Of a stretch of 17,468 bases of DNA, positions 16,235 to 17,468 are shown in pieces. This stretch comes from Paludibacteraceae bacterium (lineage in GTDB: Bacteria; Bacteroidota; Bacteroidia; Bacteroidales; Paludibacteraceae). Each line of letters begins with the position of its first letter. The first letter of the stretch is position 1. The stretch is from assembly GCA_016292775.1 (NCBI GenBank), contig JAEDFN010000037.1, positions 1 through 17,468 of the forward strand, read 5' to 3'. Position numbers and translations under genes: made by a program. A model generated the notes under the pieces. The model did not search any database. It was not told the DNA's origin and worked only from the letters and a program-made list of their open reading frames with translations.

Positions 16235-16702
16235 ATGTATAATAAAAAATTTATGGAAGAGGCCATCAAAGTCTCTTTAGAAAATATTGATAAAGATGGC
16301 GGACCATTCGGAGCAGTAATAGTAAAAGAAGGCGAAATAATATCCGCTACCGGAAATAGGGTTACCGCTAATAACGACCCAACTGCCCATGCCGAGGTCA
16401 ATGCTATTCGCTTAGCTTGTCAAAAATTGGGTACTTTTAATTTGCAAGGATGTGAAATTTATTCTTCTTGTGAGCCTTGCCCTATGTGCTTGAGTGCCAT
16501 TTATTGGGCTCATATCGATACTATTTATTACGCAAATACGCATATTGATGCTGCAAATATAGGGTTCGACGACTCTTTTATTTACGACGAACTTGCTAAA
16601 AATATCGATTGTCGTAAGATAAAATCCGAACAACATGATAGAGATTTAGCAATAAAAGCATTCGATGTTTGGCGTAATAAAATAGATAAAGAAGAGTATT
16701 AA
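16235..16702 (+). CDS. Nucleoside/guanine deaminase (cytidine-deaminase fold)
   Basis: 155 residues, full length. Zinc-site signatures of the CDA superfamily: HAEVNAI with H52 as ligand and E54 as proton shuttle, and SSCEPCPMC with C79 and C82 as ligands. The surrounding sequence is that of the Bacillus GuaD-type guanine deaminases rather than TadA: GGPFGAVIV (22-30), NDPTAHAE (47-54), AIYWAHIDTIYYA (88-100) and especially GFDDSFIYDE (110-119), whose Asp residues contact guanine in GuaD. Expected reaction: guanine to xanthine plus ammonia, purine salvage or catabolism, in the cytoplasm. It diverges from the DUF721 gene; no matching -7 element is obvious in the 55-base gap. A gap of 118 bases separates it from ferritin, so the two are probably not an operon. 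Confidence 0.9.
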   Translation: MYNKKFMEEAIKVSLENIDKDGGPFGAVIVKEGEIISATGNRVTANNDPTAHAEVNAIRLACQKLGTFNLQGCEIYSSCEPCPMCLSAIYWAHIDTIYYANTHIDAANIGFDDSFIYDELAKNIDCRKIKSEQHDRDLAIKAFDVWRNKIDKEEY

Positions 16703-16778
16703 TATATTGATTTTGACGTATATATATTAGTTGAAAAAATTTTTTTTGAAAAGTAGTACATAGTAATGTTTTTATTCG

Positions 16779-16786
16779 TATTTTTG
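16779..16786 (+). promoter_or_regulatory. Candidate -7 promoter element for ferritin
   Basis: TATTTTTG matches TAnnTTTG; the predicted start of transcription near 16791 gives a leader of about 30 bases before ATG 16821. A well-spaced -33 TTTG is not present. No clear iron- or peroxide-responsive operator is visible. Confidence 0.45.
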
Positions 16787-16820
16787 CCTCGAAAATACAA
16801 TATTTAAAAACACTTGAATT

Positions 16821-17342
16821 ATGATGAACGCAAAAGTAGAAGAAGCTCTTAATGCTCAAATTAATGCTGAATTTTGGTCAGCATATCTTTACTTGTCAAT
16901 GTCGGCTTATTGCCATAAGATTGATAAACCGGGTATGGCAAATTGGTTCTATGTTCAATTTAAAGAGGAGCAAGATCACGCTCAAATTTTCTTTAATTAT
17001 GTAATTTCTCGTGGCGGTAACGTTACTTTAAAACCTATTGATGCGGTGGAAACGGAATGGGTGTCTCCTCGAGAAGTATTTGAAGCTACTCTTACTCATG
17101 AGAAAAAAGTTACCTCTTTGATTCATAATTTGTATGATATAGCTACAGAGGAAAAAGATTTTGCAACTCAAAGTATGCTAAAATGGTTTATTGATGAGCA
17201 AGTTGAAGAGGAAGAAAATGCCCGTACAATTATTAATAACTTAATAGCTGTTGAGGGTAATAATTTCGGTCTTTATATGATTGATAAAGAACTTGGTGCT
17301 CGCACTTATACTCAAGCATCTCCACTTCAATCCGCAAAATAA
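16821..17342 (+). CDS. ftnA: Non-haem ferritin (FtnA type)
   Basis: 173 residues. The iron-oxidising centre is complete and the residue numbers coincide with those known for E. coli FtnA: E17, E50, H53, E94, Q127, with E129/E130 for the third site. No haem-ligand methionine of bacterioferritin type is apparent. Family role: 24-subunit cytoplasmic shell that oxidises Fe(II) and stores Fe(III) mineral, also limiting oxidative damage. Two consecutive ATGs (16821, 16824) open the frame; either may start translation. It is monocistronic as far as visible: 118 bases follow the deaminase gene and an insertion-like end lies about 70 bases downstream. In the gap 17343-17414 I see no standard terminator. 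Confidence 0.96.
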   Translation: MMNAKVEEALNAQINAEFWSAYLYLSMSAYCHKIDKPGMANWFYVQFKEEQDHAQIFFNYVISRGGNVTLKPIDAVETEWVSPREVFEATLTHEKKVTSLIHNLYDIATEEKDFATQSMLKWFIDEQVEEEENARTIINNLIAVEGNNFGLYMIDKELGARTYTQASPLQSAK

Positions 17343-17414
17343 ACTGTTTTTGATTTATCGACTGGTGATATATCATCACATTATTGTAAAAAATAATGCC
17401 CCGAGGTTCAAGTT

Positions 17415-17468
17415 TGAAGTGCACCCCAAAAGTTAGACACAAAACTTTTGGGGTGCATTATGTATAAA
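17415..17468 (+). mobile_element. Probable left end of an insertion sequence, cut by window edge
   Basis: From TG at 17415 the sequence reads TGAAGTGCACCCC and AAAAGTTAGACAC, resembling the terminal repeats of IS3-family elements that start with TG. A perfect inverted copy of 15 bases follows, then ATG TAT AAA (17460-17468), which may open a transposase frame. Only 54 bases are visible, so the element's identity, exact boundary and target duplication cannot be confirmed. Confidence 0.4.
17420..17457. repeat. Perfect 15-bp inverted repeat (hairpin)
   Basis: Arms TGCACCCCAAAAGTT (17420-17434) and AACTTTTGGGGTGCA (17443-17457) are exact reverse complements around an 8-base loop. No T-run follows the right arm, so it is not a typical terminator of the ferritin gene. 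The right arm ends two bases before an ATG. Confidence 0.95.

Noticed and set aside
17362..17377. Short palindrome TGATATATCA after ferritin as a terminator
   Set aside because: AT-rich, weak stem and no following T-run; not convincing as a rho-independent terminator.
17233..17442. 69-codon minus-strand open frame overlapping the end of ferritin and the inverted repeat
   Set aside because: Mostly antisense to ferritin and without any recognisable feature.
1..17468. CRISPR array, prophage, toxin-antitoxin or defence island
   Set aside because: No regularly spaced repeats, phage structural genes or defence-type domains are visible; the AddB-like nuclease alone is a housekeeping repair enzyme.

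Overview
The window looks like a low-GC, Bacteroidales-type (Bacteroidota) chromosome. Three kinds of evidence point there. First, several upstream regions carry the Bacteroidota promoter signature (TAnnTTTG, in two cases with a TTTG-like box 19 bases upstream). Second, Shine-Dalgarno sequences are not evident. Third, the gene set has this phylum's flavour: an AddB-like nuclease with the VFPNKR N-terminus, a DUF4105 (Lnb N-terminal type) protein, a PafA-like phosphatase-fold protein, an AspT/YidE-type transporter, a Bacteroidota-style TamB and an exosortase-family protein. Nearly the whole window is ordinary chromosomal coding DNA.

Left part, minus strand, 6075 to 1: a compact four-gene cluster. 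In transcription order it holds a secreted GH73 glucosaminidase with two LysM modules, a DUF4105 membrane protein, an exported alkaline-phosphatase-fold protein whose catalytic residues all appear to be replaced, and an AddB-like PD-(D/E)XK nuclease that runs off the left edge of the window. Gaps are 43, 0 and 19 bases, so co-transcription is likely. The first three products act at the envelope; the last is a DNA recombination enzyme.

Middle, plus strand, 6261 to 9558: an AspT/YidE-type transporter, a DEAD-box RNA helicase three bases after it, and a tRNA-Leu(UAG) with its own promoter and a strong terminator. The terminator is symmetric and probably also ends the opposing operon tsaD (t6A tRNA modification) - exosortase family gene (11229 to 9620, minus), whose two genes overlap by one base.

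Right part: a very long tamB-like gene (11286-15854, plus) diverges from tsaD and converges with a small DUF721/DciA-like gene (minus). Divergent from that is a guanine-deaminase-like gene, followed by a ferritin gene. The last ~55 bases hold a perfect 15-bp inverted repeat followed by an ATG, resembling the left end of an insertion sequence cut by the window edge.

I see no CRISPR array, phage, defence island or clearly new multi-gene system. The best leads are the inactivated phosphatase-fold protein in the envelope/AddB cluster, the orphan exosortase coupled to tsaD, the missing canonical start codon of tamB, and the hairpin at the right edge.
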